Origin: Streptacidiphilus sp. 4-A2
GTDB taxonomy: Bacteria; Actinomycetota; Actinomycetes; Streptomycetales; Streptomycetaceae
DNA length: 64,000 bases
Assembly: GCA_014284505.1 (NCBI GenBank)
Contig: JAAFYY010000001.1
Location: 4,836,001-4,900,000 of the forward strand
Direction of reading: 5' to 3'
Under the pieces are notes generated by a model. It searched no databases and had not been told where the DNA came from. It saw only the letters and a program-made list of their open reading frames with translations. Positions within the stretch are counted from its first letter, which is position 1. The number at the start of each line of letters is the position of its first letter. Of the stretch, positions 20,198 through 28,352 are shown in pieces. Position numbers and translations under genes: made by a program.

Positions 20198-21819
20198 GTG
20201 CGCATATCGCCCGCCGCCGTCGCCACCGCACCGCTGGGCATCCCCGATCTCGGCAACATCGCCGTCACCCCCAACGGCCAGGACGTGGTCGCCGCCTCCT
20301 GGAGCGGCACTCAAAGCGGCCGCTTCCGCATGTCCGACCTCACCCCGACGGCCAGTACACGCCCGGCCTGGCAAACCCCATCCTGGCCATCGCACCCGAC
20401 GGCACCATCGCCGGATGCAACTGCACCAGCTTCGAGTACATGACCCAGGCCGCCGACGACAGCGGAATGTACAACGACTACCTCATCCAGACCCCGTACC
20501 GACTGGCGCCCAACGGACTGGCCTGGGCCCCGACGAGAGCCGCCTGTACGCCGTGAGCACCGACGCGGACGGTGGCAACCCCGAACTGCAGATCCAGTCC
20601 CAGCCCGACCTGTCCCCCACCCAGCTCCATGCGGACACGGACTTCCACGCCGCCCCCGGTGAGGCCTTCAGCGAAACCATCTACCTCAGCGCCACAGCCG
20701 CGCCCGCCACCCCGACCACCCCGCAGGTGACCCGCTTCGACGCGGCGCACCCGGACGGCATCGCTCTGCCCGACCTGACCGAACCCGCCGGATGGCAGTA
20801 CTTCGCACTCACCGACACCGCACCCATGAGCGGGCCGCTCAGCTACCGCATCACCTACCCCGGCGACGCCCACCACCAGGCCGCCATCCTCAACTACACC
20901 CCAAAGATCGCCAAATACGCCCCGCAACTGACCCTCAACGCGCCCGCCACCGACAACCGCGCCGACCCGCTCACCCTCACCGGCCAACTCACCTGGACCA
21001 CCCAGCACCTCGACACCGGCGGCACCAGCAACATCCAGGTCACCCGCACCGACATCGCCCACCCCCACCGCATATCCCTGGGCAGCGTGCCGGTCAACGC
21101 CAGCGGCAGCTTCACCGTCCACGACACCCCCGCCATCGGCGGCACCGACACCTACAGCGTCACCTACACAGGCGGCACCTCCTACCTCCCGGTCACCACC
21201 ACCCGGACAGTCACGGTCAACCGCATCCCCACCGCCCTGTCTGTCACCACCAATTCCTCCAACTACGCCTACAACAGCTGGGCGCAGGTCACCGCCCACC
21301 TCGGCACCACCTACAACAACCGCCAGGTCACCCTCTACGCCCAGCCCTACGGCGGCGCCAGGACCGCCGTCAAAACCGGCACCGTCGACGCCCACGGCAA
21401 CCTCAGCGCCTGGTACCGAATCACCCGCAACACCACCGTCACCGCCTCATATGCCGGGACTACCGCTACAGCCCGGCCACCGCCACGCACAGCGCCTGGG
21501 ACTACGCACAGGTCGGCGACGTCATGCGGCTCAACCCCGGCACCACCACCATCAACGGCATCCACTACCAGGTCCGCTACCGCGACGATTCCGCCCAGCC
21601 CCCGCTCTTCCAGACCACCGTCGCCCCGACCACACCGGCCAGCCACTGGTGGTGGCCCTTCAGCGCTACTACTCCGGAGCCTGACATACCGTCAGCACCA
21701 CCCACGCGGCCCTGGCCAGCTGGAGCACCTACATGGAATTCCTGCCCTGGAACACCATGCCCGACTACGCCTGGGGCAGCTGGCAGTACTTCACCACCGA
21801 CCCCAACCCCGGCCGCTGA
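20198..21819 (+). CDS. Beta-propeller plus Ig-like repeat surface protein (frameshifted)
   Basis: Protein of about 540 codons. AGGTGA lies six bases before GTG 20198. The N-terminal part has YncE/WD40-like propeller strands (GNIAVTPNGQDVVAASW; APNGLAWAPDESRLYAVS after repair), followed by Ig-like repeats (PLTLTGQLTWTTQHLDTGGT; FTVHDTPAIGGTDTYSVTY; TALSVTTNSSNYAYNSWAQV). It ends with QVGDVMRLNPGTTTINGIHY and a Trp/Tyr-rich tail, AWGSWQYFTTDPNPGR. The architecture matches secreted YncE-type proteins common in Streptomyces, but those have a signal peptide and this start does not, so the 5' end may be truncated. Breaks are near 20350, 20415, 20525, 21455, 21685 and 21740. The function is unknown; it is probably extracellular or surface-associated like its upstream neighbour. 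Confidence 0.6.
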
Positions 21820-22103
21820 GACACCCGCGCGCAGCCAGGGCGGATCGGTCACCGGCGTATGCCGCCAAGAGGCCCCAGGGGCGACTCTTCCCGACAACAC
21901 CATGCATTCCCCAGCCCGCGCGCGAGTCGTTGGTGTAGCGTGTTTTCCGCGCTGCTGCGGCTGCGTGTCTCGCTATATCCGATCCCGGCGTCGGAGCGAG
22001 CAGTGGGCTCTTGAGAGTCACCCGCGGTTCGATGGTCGTACGCATCAGGGCATCCGATCTGTCTCTCCTGTCGTCGCCGGGCGGCAAGCGGAAGGGGCGA
22101 CGT

Positions 22104-22267
22104 ATGTCCACGTCACGCAACACGAACCGGCTGGCCAAAAAGATCCGCGACCAGACGTCACTCACGCTTTCGACTGCTTCCAGGCTGGCCCGCAGGCAGA
22201 CGTGTATCTCGGATCCTCGATCGTGGATTCCCCGACGCGCGCCAGCGCGGCCTGGAAGCACATATGA
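22104..22267 (+). CDS. Small unknown protein, first gene of a four-gene cassette (frameshifted)
   Basis: ATG 22104 is preceded by GAAGGGGCGA. The start MSTSRNTNRLAKKIRDQTSL resembles a short helical segment (AxKIRxxTxLxYxxAxRLA) often seen at the N-terminus of small actinobacterial proteins of unknown role. One base lost near 22190 switches the frame; after repair the end reads ADVYLGSSIVDSPTRASAAW and stops at 22267, with TGA overlapping the ATG of the next gene. About 55 residues. The exact overlap of the repaired stop with the next start supports the repair. No function can be assigned. Confidence 0.5.
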
Positions 22268-22682
22268 CCCACGTGTTGGCCGACAGCCTCCGGGATCATC
22301 AGCTCAATGGCGCCCTTCTCGGTGTGCGAGAGGCAAAGCCGGAGAGTCAGGGCGTAAAGCTGGTCCTGGAGTCCGAGATGGCGGACGAGGTCGTCCGTGC
22401 ACTCCTCCCACGGTTCGATCACTCCTACGGCGGCGTCCGCGGGGTTCCCGGGCTGCGTGTTCAGGGCAGTGGAAGGCAGTTGGATCTCTATGACGCGGCC
22501 GGCTCGGGTCGCGTCACCGTGACTCGCGCCGATGGCGCCCCATCCGGCTGCCATCGGCACGCGACAGCGAGGTACTCCTGTGGAAACGGGTTCCCTCCGG
22601 TCTCTCTCGCGAAGAGCGGGAGGAGGCTGAGGGTGGACGGCCTCAAGAGGGATCGGGGACCTTCGGGTGCGCGATCTGCTGA
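22264..22682 (+). CDS. Unknown protein, second gene of the cassette (frameshifted)
   Basis: The ATG overlaps the previous stop as ATGA. The repaired protein is about 139 residues: DSLRDHQLNGALLGVREAKP, LVLESEMADEVVRALLPRFD, LRVQGSGRQLDLYDAAGSGR, then after a one-base loss near 22535 DSEVLLWKRVPSGLSREERE and a C-terminal FGCAIC. The repaired stop TGA at 22680-22682 overlaps the ATG of the third gene by one base. It is soluble, with no signal peptide or membrane segment. I do not recognise the family. Confidence 0.5.
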
Positions 22683-22999
22683 TGAGTCGAATTCTGCGCT
22701 GCCCCGATTTGGTCAACAGGACCGCGGAGCCTCACGGATTCGCCAACTGCTACACACATCATGCTGGTGACCTGGTGATCCAGTGGTGCTGCGGTGACAC
22801 CGTAGAAGCGCTCTGCGCGGTCCTTCTGGCCCATGATTTCGCTGACGCCGTACCGCGGGAGAATGCGATCGAGTTGATCTCCCGGCACTCCGCCCATTTC
22901 GGAAATCACACGGTGATCTTGAACCGGCATGGAGCATGCAGCTACGGCCACAATGCGAAGGATGTCGTGGAATCCATCAGGAAGGGTTACGGATCATGA
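22682..22999 (+). CDS. Unknown His/Cys-containing protein, third gene of the cassette
   Basis: An intact 105-residue protein. It begins MSRILRCPDLVNRTAEPHGF and contains NCYTHHAGDLVIQWCCGDT, a paired His-His and Cys-Cys that could bind a metal, and NHTVILNRHGACSYGHNAKD. Its TGA overlaps the ATG of the fourth gene (ATGA). It contains no membrane segment. The family is not recognised; the start is fixed by the overlap with the repaired stop of the second gene. Confidence 0.55.
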   Translation: MSRILRCPDLVNRTAEPHGFANCYTHHAGDLVIQWCCGDTVEALCAVLLAHDFADAVPRENAIELISRHSAHFGNHTVILNRHGACSYGHNAKDVVESIRKGYGS

Positions 23000-23268
23000 C
23001 CCTGTCCGGGATGGCGCTGGTGATACCGGCATGCATGGTCATGGGAATCGCCACGCGATATCTTCGCGACCTGGCGGTACTTCGCTGCCTGAAGCGGCTT
23101 CTGGAGGGCTGCGACCAGGGGCAACGGGTCGAGATCTGCCGCGTTCTCGCGGCGTCCCTGCACGCGGCGTCCTTGCACGCGGCGTCCTTGCACGCGGCCT
23201 CCCTGCACACGGCGAGCAGGCCGGAGCCACCGGGCGGGCAGCCGCCCAGCGAGCCGGTGGGCGAGTAG
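22996..23268 (+). CDS. Small membrane-leader protein with LHAAS tandem repeats, fourth gene of the cassette
   Basis: 90 residues, intact. A hydrophobic N-terminal segment (MTLSGMALVIPACMVMGIAT) could be a signal peptide or membrane anchor. It is followed by a basic/helical stretch (LRDLAVLRCLKRLLEGCDQG), then AASLHAASLHAASLHAASLH from a 15-bp DNA repeat, and a Pro/Gly-rich tail. It overlaps the third gene by four bases. The function is unknown; it may be the membrane partner of the preceding small proteins. Confidence 0.5.
   Translation: MTLSGMALVIPACMVMGIATRYLRDLAVLRCLKRLLEGCDQGQRVEICRVLAASLHAASLHAASLHAASLHTASRPEPPGGQPPSEPVGE
23149..23208 (+). repeat. Four 15-bp tandem repeats encoding A-A-S-L-H
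   Basis: Copies at 23149, 23164, 23179 and 23194 of GCGGCGTCC(C/T)TGCAC, with one C/G change in the last. The in-frame repeat length (5 codons) allows copy-number change without frame loss. Confidence 0.9.
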
Positions 23269-23310
23269 CGGCCGCATCGGGTTCGGCGGCGGTGGGTTCC
23301 GGGGGTGGCG

Positions 23311-24448
23311 TCAGGGGGCGGTCAGGCGGACTGCCAGGACTGCGGCGTCGTCGGTCATGCCGTCCGGGACGTAGGCGGTGACGTCCGCGAGCAGCCGGTC
23401 CAGGAGTGGGGCCGGGTCCAGTTCGCCGATCCGCAGCAGGCGTTCCGCCAGCGGGTAGAACACCCCGTCGGCGTCCCTGGCCTCGGAGATGCCGTCGGTG
23501 TACAGCAGCAGGGTGTCGCCCGCGGCGAAGTCGAAGCGGCGCTCCTGGTAGACCGTGCCGACCATGGCGCTCATGGCCAGCGGCGGCAGCCGCAGCAGCG
23601 GTTCGATCGGGTAGACGCCGGTGTCGTGGCACAGGAACGGGTCGGGGTGGCCGCAGTTGACCATCTGCGCCGCTCCCTCCCGCTCCGGCAGGCCGAACAG
23701 GACCGCGGTGACGAACTCCTCGCTCTCCGGGCGGGGCGAGCGCGGCGTCGATGCGTCCGGCGACCGCGGCCAGCTCCGGCTCGGAACGGGCGGCGTCCCG
23801 GAACACCCCCAGCACGTCCGCCGCGGTCTCCACCGCGGGCAGTCCCTTGCCGCGTACGTCGCCGAGGATCAGCCGGGTGCCGTAGGGGGTGGGCAGCACC
23901 TCGTACAGGTCCCCGCCGATGCGGGCCTCGGCCTCGGCGGCCAGGTAGCGGACGGCGATCCGCAGCGGCCCGATGCGCTCGGGCACCGGCCGCAGCAGCG
24001 CCCGCTGCGCCGCCTCGGAGACGCTGCGCACCTGCGCCAGTTCCCGCTCGCGGGAGGCCACCAGCACGACGGCGGCCGCACTGGTGCAGGTGATGGCGAG
24101 CACCGTGACCGCCGAGGTGACATGCACCACCAGCGGCACTCCCCCGTTCTCCACGGCCAGCACGATCACGCCGATCAGCGCCAGCAGCCCGGCGAGCAGC
24201 GGTACCCGCGCCCTGCGGGTGCCGATGCTGGCCAGCACCGGCACCGCGGCCAGCACCGGGGAGAAGGTCGACCGCGGCCCGGTGGCCAGGTCGGCGGCGA
24301 CGGTGGCGCCGAGCAGCAGGTAGGCGGCGGCGAGGAACCCGCGCACCCTGCGGGACAGCAGGACCGGTGGCAGCCCCGCCAGTGTGTCGGACGCGCCTGC
24401 CACGGTCGCTCCTCGGTTGCCGGACGGACCTGAGTCCAGTCTCGGCAC
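23311..24448 (-). CDS. Membrane-anchored SpoIIE-type PP2C phosphatase (frameshifted)
   Basis: Ser/Thr phosphatase of the SpoIIE/RsbU kind, which in streptomycetes dephosphorylates anti-sigma-factor antagonists. The N-terminal part has about four membrane segments (AAYLLLGATVAADLATGP; LLAGLLALIGVIVLAVENGG; VVHVTSAVTVLAITCTSAAA). The catalytic domain has RYLAAEAEARIGGDLYEVLP, LILGDVRGKGLPAVETAADV, NCGHPDPFL, LLLYTDGISEARDADGVFYP and MTDDAAVLAVRL, covering the metal-binding Asp residues. One base lost near 23740 breaks the frame. The start may be ATG 24448 or GTG 24402. It faces away from the SRPBCC gene. Confidence 0.85.
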
Positions 24449-24477
24449 TGACCGGGGGCTTCGCCACCGCTCCGGTC

Positions 24478-24543
24478 GGTGCGGGCCGGACAGGGCGGGC
24501 CGGAGCGGTGCGGGCCGGGCCGGGGCGGTGCGGGCCGGGGAGG
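24478..24543 (+). repeat. G-rich direct repeats upstream of the SRPBCC gene
   Basis: Three imperfect copies of a GCGGTGCGGGCCGG-like unit between the divergent SpoIIE and SRPBCC genes. Possibly replication slippage; no regulatory role is visible. Confidence 0.6.
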
Positions 24544-24579
24544 TCGGCGGCGCGGTGCCTGTGTGCCTACTCTTCGGGC

Positions 24580-25013
24580 ATGGCGTTCTTCGAGATCACC
24601 CGGTCCGTCCCGGTCGACGCGCAGGAGTGCTGGCTGCGGGTGACCGACTGGCCGCGCCACTCCGCCTTCGTGCCGCTGACCCGGGTCGGGACGGCCGGCG
24701 GCGGCACGGCCGGGCTCGGCAGCGTGGTGGTGGCCCGGACCGCGGTCGGCCCGCTGGGCTTCGACGACCCGATGGAGGTCGTCCTCTGGCAGCCGCCCAC
24801 GGCCCCAGGCCCCCGGGCGGGTGCGGCTGGAGAAGCGCGGGTCGGTGGTGCTCGGCTGGGCCGAGGTCGAGGTGCGGGAACGGCGCCGGGAGCCTGCTGC
24901 GGTGGCGCGAGGAGATCCGGCTGCGCGGCGCTCCGGCGCCACTGAACGCCGTGCTGGCGAGCGGCGGCCGCAGGGTCTTCGGCCGGGTCCTGGACGGCCT
25001 GCTGCGCGACTGA
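24580..25013 (+). CDS. SRPBCC (START-like) ligand-binding protein (frameshifted)
   Basis: A roughly 145-residue helix-grip protein. ATG 24580 begins MAFFEITRSVPVDAQECWLR, then VTDWPRHSAFVPLTRVG, GLGSVVVARTAVGPLGFDDP and VVLWQPP. After breaks near 24812 and 24885 it continues RLEKRGSVVLGWAEVEV and LLRWREEIRLRGAPAPLNAV, ending at 25013. This is the pattern of polyketide-cyclase/CoxG-like SRPBCC proteins. Its place beside a molbindin gene and a molybdenum hydroxylase suggests, but does not prove, a link to that enzyme. Confidence 0.7.
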
Positions 25014-25146
25014 CGCCACCCGGCCGCCGTCCCGGCCGACGGGTTCGACGGCCCGCCGCGCGGCCGGCCCGGGGTGCGGCGTGGCGGCCGGGACGGGGAG
25101 CAGCGGGGTGAGAGGCTGGGCTCCCGATCATGTGAGGTTGGACCAA

Positions 25147-25569
25147 ATGATGACCCTGAGCATCCGCAACCAGATCCCCGGCACCGTCATCTCGGTCCAG
25201 CGGGGTGAGGTGATGGCCACCGTCCGGACCCGGCTGGCCGGAGGGCAGGACATCACCTCGGCGGTGACCCTGGAGGCGGTCCGGGAGCTGCGGCTGGCCG
25301 AGGGCAGCGCGGTGCAGGCGATGGTCAAGGCGACCGACGTGTCGGTGGCCACCGGGCCGGTGACGGGGCTGAGCATCCGCAACCAGATCGCCGGGACGGT
25401 GGCCGACGTCGCCACCGGCGGGGCCATGGCCACGGTGCGGATCACGATCGCCGGGGGCGAGTTGACCGCCGCGATCACCAAGGACGCCGTGGACGACCTG
25501 GGCCTGGCCGCCGGTACGCCGGTGGTCGCGCTGATCAAGTCCACCGAGGTGGCACTCGGCACCGTCTGA
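25147..25569 (+). CDS. Molbindin: two Mop/TOBE molybdate-binding domains
   Basis: An intact 140-residue protein made of two tandem Mop domains of about 68 residues. Each begins LSIRNQI(P/A)GTV, followed by an ATVR strand and a C-terminal VKATDV or IKSTEV strand. The family binds molybdate or tungstate oxyanions and acts as an intracellular store or sensor. ATG 25147 follows AGGTTGGACCAA. It lies between an SRPBCC gene and the convergent PucR gene of a molybdenum hydroxylase cluster, which fits metal supply to that enzyme. Confidence 0.85.
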   Translation: MMTLSIRNQIPGTVISVQRGEVMATVRTRLAGGQDITSAVTLEAVRELRLAEGSAVQAMVKATDVSVATGPVTGLSIRNQIAGTVADVATGGAMATVRITIAGGELTAAITKDAVDDLGLAAGTPVVALIKSTEVALGTV

Positions 25570-25577
25570 GGGCGCGG

Positions 25578-27240
25578 TCAGTCCTGGCCGGGGCCTGGAC
25601 CGGGGGCGCAGAGCAAGGCCGCCCGCAGGTCGGCCTGGTCGGACAGCCGGACCAGGTTGCGTCCGGTGAGCTGCTCGATCCGGCGGGCCCGGTAGTGGAC
25701 GGTGTTCACATGGACATGCAGCGCCTTGGCGGTGCGGGACCAGGAGCCGTCATGCTCCAGAAAGGCGGCCAGGGTCGCCACCAGGGACACGCTGTTCTCC
25801 CGGTCGTGGGCCGCCAGCGCGCCCAGCACCCGCTCGTGGAAGGCGGCGGTGACCTGTGCCGGGATTCCGGCCAGCAGCGCGGCCAGGGAGTCCAGCCGGG
25901 CCGCGTCCGTGTAGGGGGCGGCCGAGGCCAGCGCGTAGCGGGCGCCGACCAGCGATCCGCGCAGCGCGGGACGGTGGCGGTGGCGGCGGGGCCCACGCCG
26001 ATCCGCAGCACCTGACCGGGGCCCAGCAGTGCCTGGAGCCCGGGGAGCAGCGGGCCCAGGTCGGGCACCGGTCCGGCCACCACCGCGGCGGCGGCCTCCC
26101 CGCGCCGGTCGGGACCGGCCGCGAACGGGACCCCGGCCAGGCGCAGCAGCTCGGTCAGCGCCCCGACGGCCCAGGCAGTGGGCGCCCGGTCGATGCGCGC
26201 GGAGACGGTTTTCAGCTGCGTGTCCGGGGTCGGCTGCGCCCCCGGGGTCGGCTGCCCATCCGCAGTCGGCTGCCGGCTGCCCGGCGACGGACAGCGCGCA
26301 GGCGTCCAGGGCGTGGACGAGGTCGGCCTGGTCGGCGGTGCCGGGGCGGCCAGCAGGTCGAACAGGGCGGCCGCGGCTTGCTGCGACTCGCTGTCCCGGG
26401 CACGGGCACCCAGGCTGCGCGGGGTGAGCAGCTCCGCCAGCGCCCGGGCGGCGGCCTGGCCACCGACAAGCCGCCAGCCGCCGAAGGGAGAGGCGTCGGG
26501 CGGCCCGATCGGCATGCCGTCGGCGGCGGACCCCGGCTGGGCCGCGTCGTAGGCGGCGGCGTAGGCGTCGGCGGCGGACCCCGGGTAGCGGCCTCGTAGG
26601 CGGCGTCGGCGTCGGACCCCAGGTAGGCGTCGGCGTCGGACGCCGGGTGGGCGGCCTCGGTGGCGGCGCCGGAGGCGGCGATGAGCCGGCCGCCGGCCGA
26701 GAGCACCGCGCAGCGAGGCAGACCCAGCCGTGTGACCGCTCGGGACAGCACTCGATCGAGTGGTTCTCCGGCGTCCAGCAGCGCCGTCAGTTCCTGCCGG
26801 ACGGCCTGCGGCAGGGCGTCCGCCCGGGCGGATCCGGTGCTGAGCTCACCCCACAGGCGCAGGTAGATCCGGTCGGTGACCGCGCGGAAGCTGGTGCCCT
26901 CGGGGATGGAGATCAGCGGTATCCCGTGGATCCGGCAGGCGTCGACCAGGCTCGGCGGGACCTGGCCGTGGGTGCCCTCCCCGGCGAGCAGCGCGGCCAC
27001 CCGGGCGCTGCTGAGCGAGGTGGCGAACCGCAGCGCGGCGTCGGGCGTCCGCGCCTCACCTGCCTCCGGCTTCCACCAGACGAGCCCGCTCAGCACCAGT
27101 TCACCGGGCTGGAGATAGCGGGCCGGGTCCTGGAGGTCGGTGGAGGTCACCCCGGTCACCCGCCGGTCGAGCAGGTCGGCCGTGCCCCACGCCAGGCTCA
27201 GTGGCAGGTCCTCCAGATCCAGCAGGTCTCCGACGATCAT
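25578..27240 (-). CDS. PucR-family transcriptional regulator of purine catabolism (frameshifted)
   Basis: About 550 codons. The N-terminal PucR domain starts MIVGDLLDLEDLPLSLAWGT and has DPARYLQPGELVLSGLVWW and DACRIHGIPLISIPEGTSFR. The C-terminal helix-turn-helix domain reads LAAFLEHDGSWSRTAKALHV, HVNTVHYRARRIEQLTGRNL. The middle GAF/GGDEF-like part is broken near 26580, 26270 and 25975. PucR proteins control xanthine dehydrogenase and ureide genes; here the gene is divergent from the xanthine-dehydrogenase-like genes that start at 27505. The ATG at 27240 is chosen because it begins the conserved PucR N-terminus. Confidence 0.85.
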
Positions 27241-27504
27241 GTCCGCTCCTTGCGCTCCGTACCACGACGTCCGACCGCATGAGCGAGGGCAAGGCACGTC
27301 CCAGCATGGTAATTGCGAGCTTCAATGACGTAAATGCCTCTTGGTTGATCGAACAGTCGGCTACCCGGGGCCTGGTCCGCCCGGCCGGTGGTCCGCCCGG
27401 AGGCGCCGCCGCGCCGATCGGCGGAGGCCGTGCCGGGCAAGGGGTCCGGGCGCCTGGGTACGGAGCGCCGGACGGGCGCGGAGTGACGAGAAGGAGTGGT
27501 CGGG
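27241..27504. promoter_or_regulatory. pucR-xdh divergent promoter region with a possible PucR box
   Basis: 264 bases between the divergent genes, with an AT-richer core at about 27305-27360. TTGGTTGA at 27341-27348 resembles the TTGGTTAA core of the Bacillus PucR box. AAGGAG at 27491-27496 serves the TTG start at 27505. The operator assignment is a guess by resemblance. Confidence 0.35.
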
Positions 27505-28352
27505 TTGGACCTTCATACGGTGGTCTGGTCAGGCCGGACGCACTGGGCGGAGCCCTGGCGGCCGGGCGATGCCTGGCTGGGCGGGGGCACCTCGCTGTTC
27601 TCCGAGCCGCAGCCGTGGCTGCGGCGGCTGCGTGATCTCTCCGGCACCGGCTGGCCGCCGCTGACCGTCCGGCCCGGGGTCTGGAGATCGCCGCGACCTG
27701 TACCGTCGCCCAGCTGTCCCGGTTCGCGCTACCGGGCGCCTGGGCGGCGAACCAGCGGCTGGTGACCCAGTGCTGCCGCGCGTTCCTGGCCTCTTTCAAG
27801 ATCTGGAACGTGGCCACCATCGGCGGCAATCTGGTGAATTCACTGCCGGCCGGGCCGATGATCTCACTGACCGCCGCCCTTGGCGGGGTCTGCGAGCTGT
27901 GGACGCCCGCCGGGGGCCGGCGGCAGCTGCCGGTGGCCGAGTTCGTGACCGGCGCCGGGCGCAACGTCCTGGGCGAGGGCGAGCTGCTGCGGTCGGTCAC
28001 CCTGCCGGATTCGGCGCTGCGCGCCCGCACCGCCTTCCGCCGGGCCTCGCTGCACCGGCACGGACGCTCGGCCGCGCTGCTGATCGGCCGGGCCGGCCCG
28101 GTGGAGGGCTCGCTCACGCTGACGCTGACCGCCGCCACCGTCCGGCCGGTGGTGCTGTGCTTCCCGCTGCCGCCGGGGGCGGCCGGGCTGCGCCGGGCGG
28201 TGGAGACCGCGGTGCCGGAGGGCGCCTGGTTCGACGACCTCCACGGGCTGCCGCAGTGGCGGCGCCATATGACCCTGCGGCTGGCCGAGGAGATCCGCCA
28301 GGAGCTGCGGGACGCACCCGCCCCGGGGAAGGAGGCCGCGGCATGCGGATGA
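27505..28352 (+). CDS. Xanthine dehydrogenase-type FAD-binding subunit (frameshifted)
   Basis: Medium (FAD) subunit of a molybdenum hydroxylase. TTG 27505 is preferred (AAGGAG eight bases upstream); GTG 27496 overlaps the ribosome site. Motifs are WLGGGTSLFSEPQP (FAD loop), FKIWNVATIGGNLVNSLPAG (ATIGGN, FAD pyrophosphate-binding) and PMISLTAALGGVCELWTPAG, then LGEGELLRSVTLP. One or two bases are lost near 27680, between LTVRP and GLEIAATCTVAQLSRFALPG. About 280 residues, normal for the family. The stop overlaps the next gene start by 10 bases. Confidence 0.85.

Noticed and set aside
23149..23208. Possible CRISPR array at the 15-bp repeats
   Set aside because: The units are short, contiguous and without spacers, and they encode a regular peptide repeat. 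No cas genes are present anywhere in the window.
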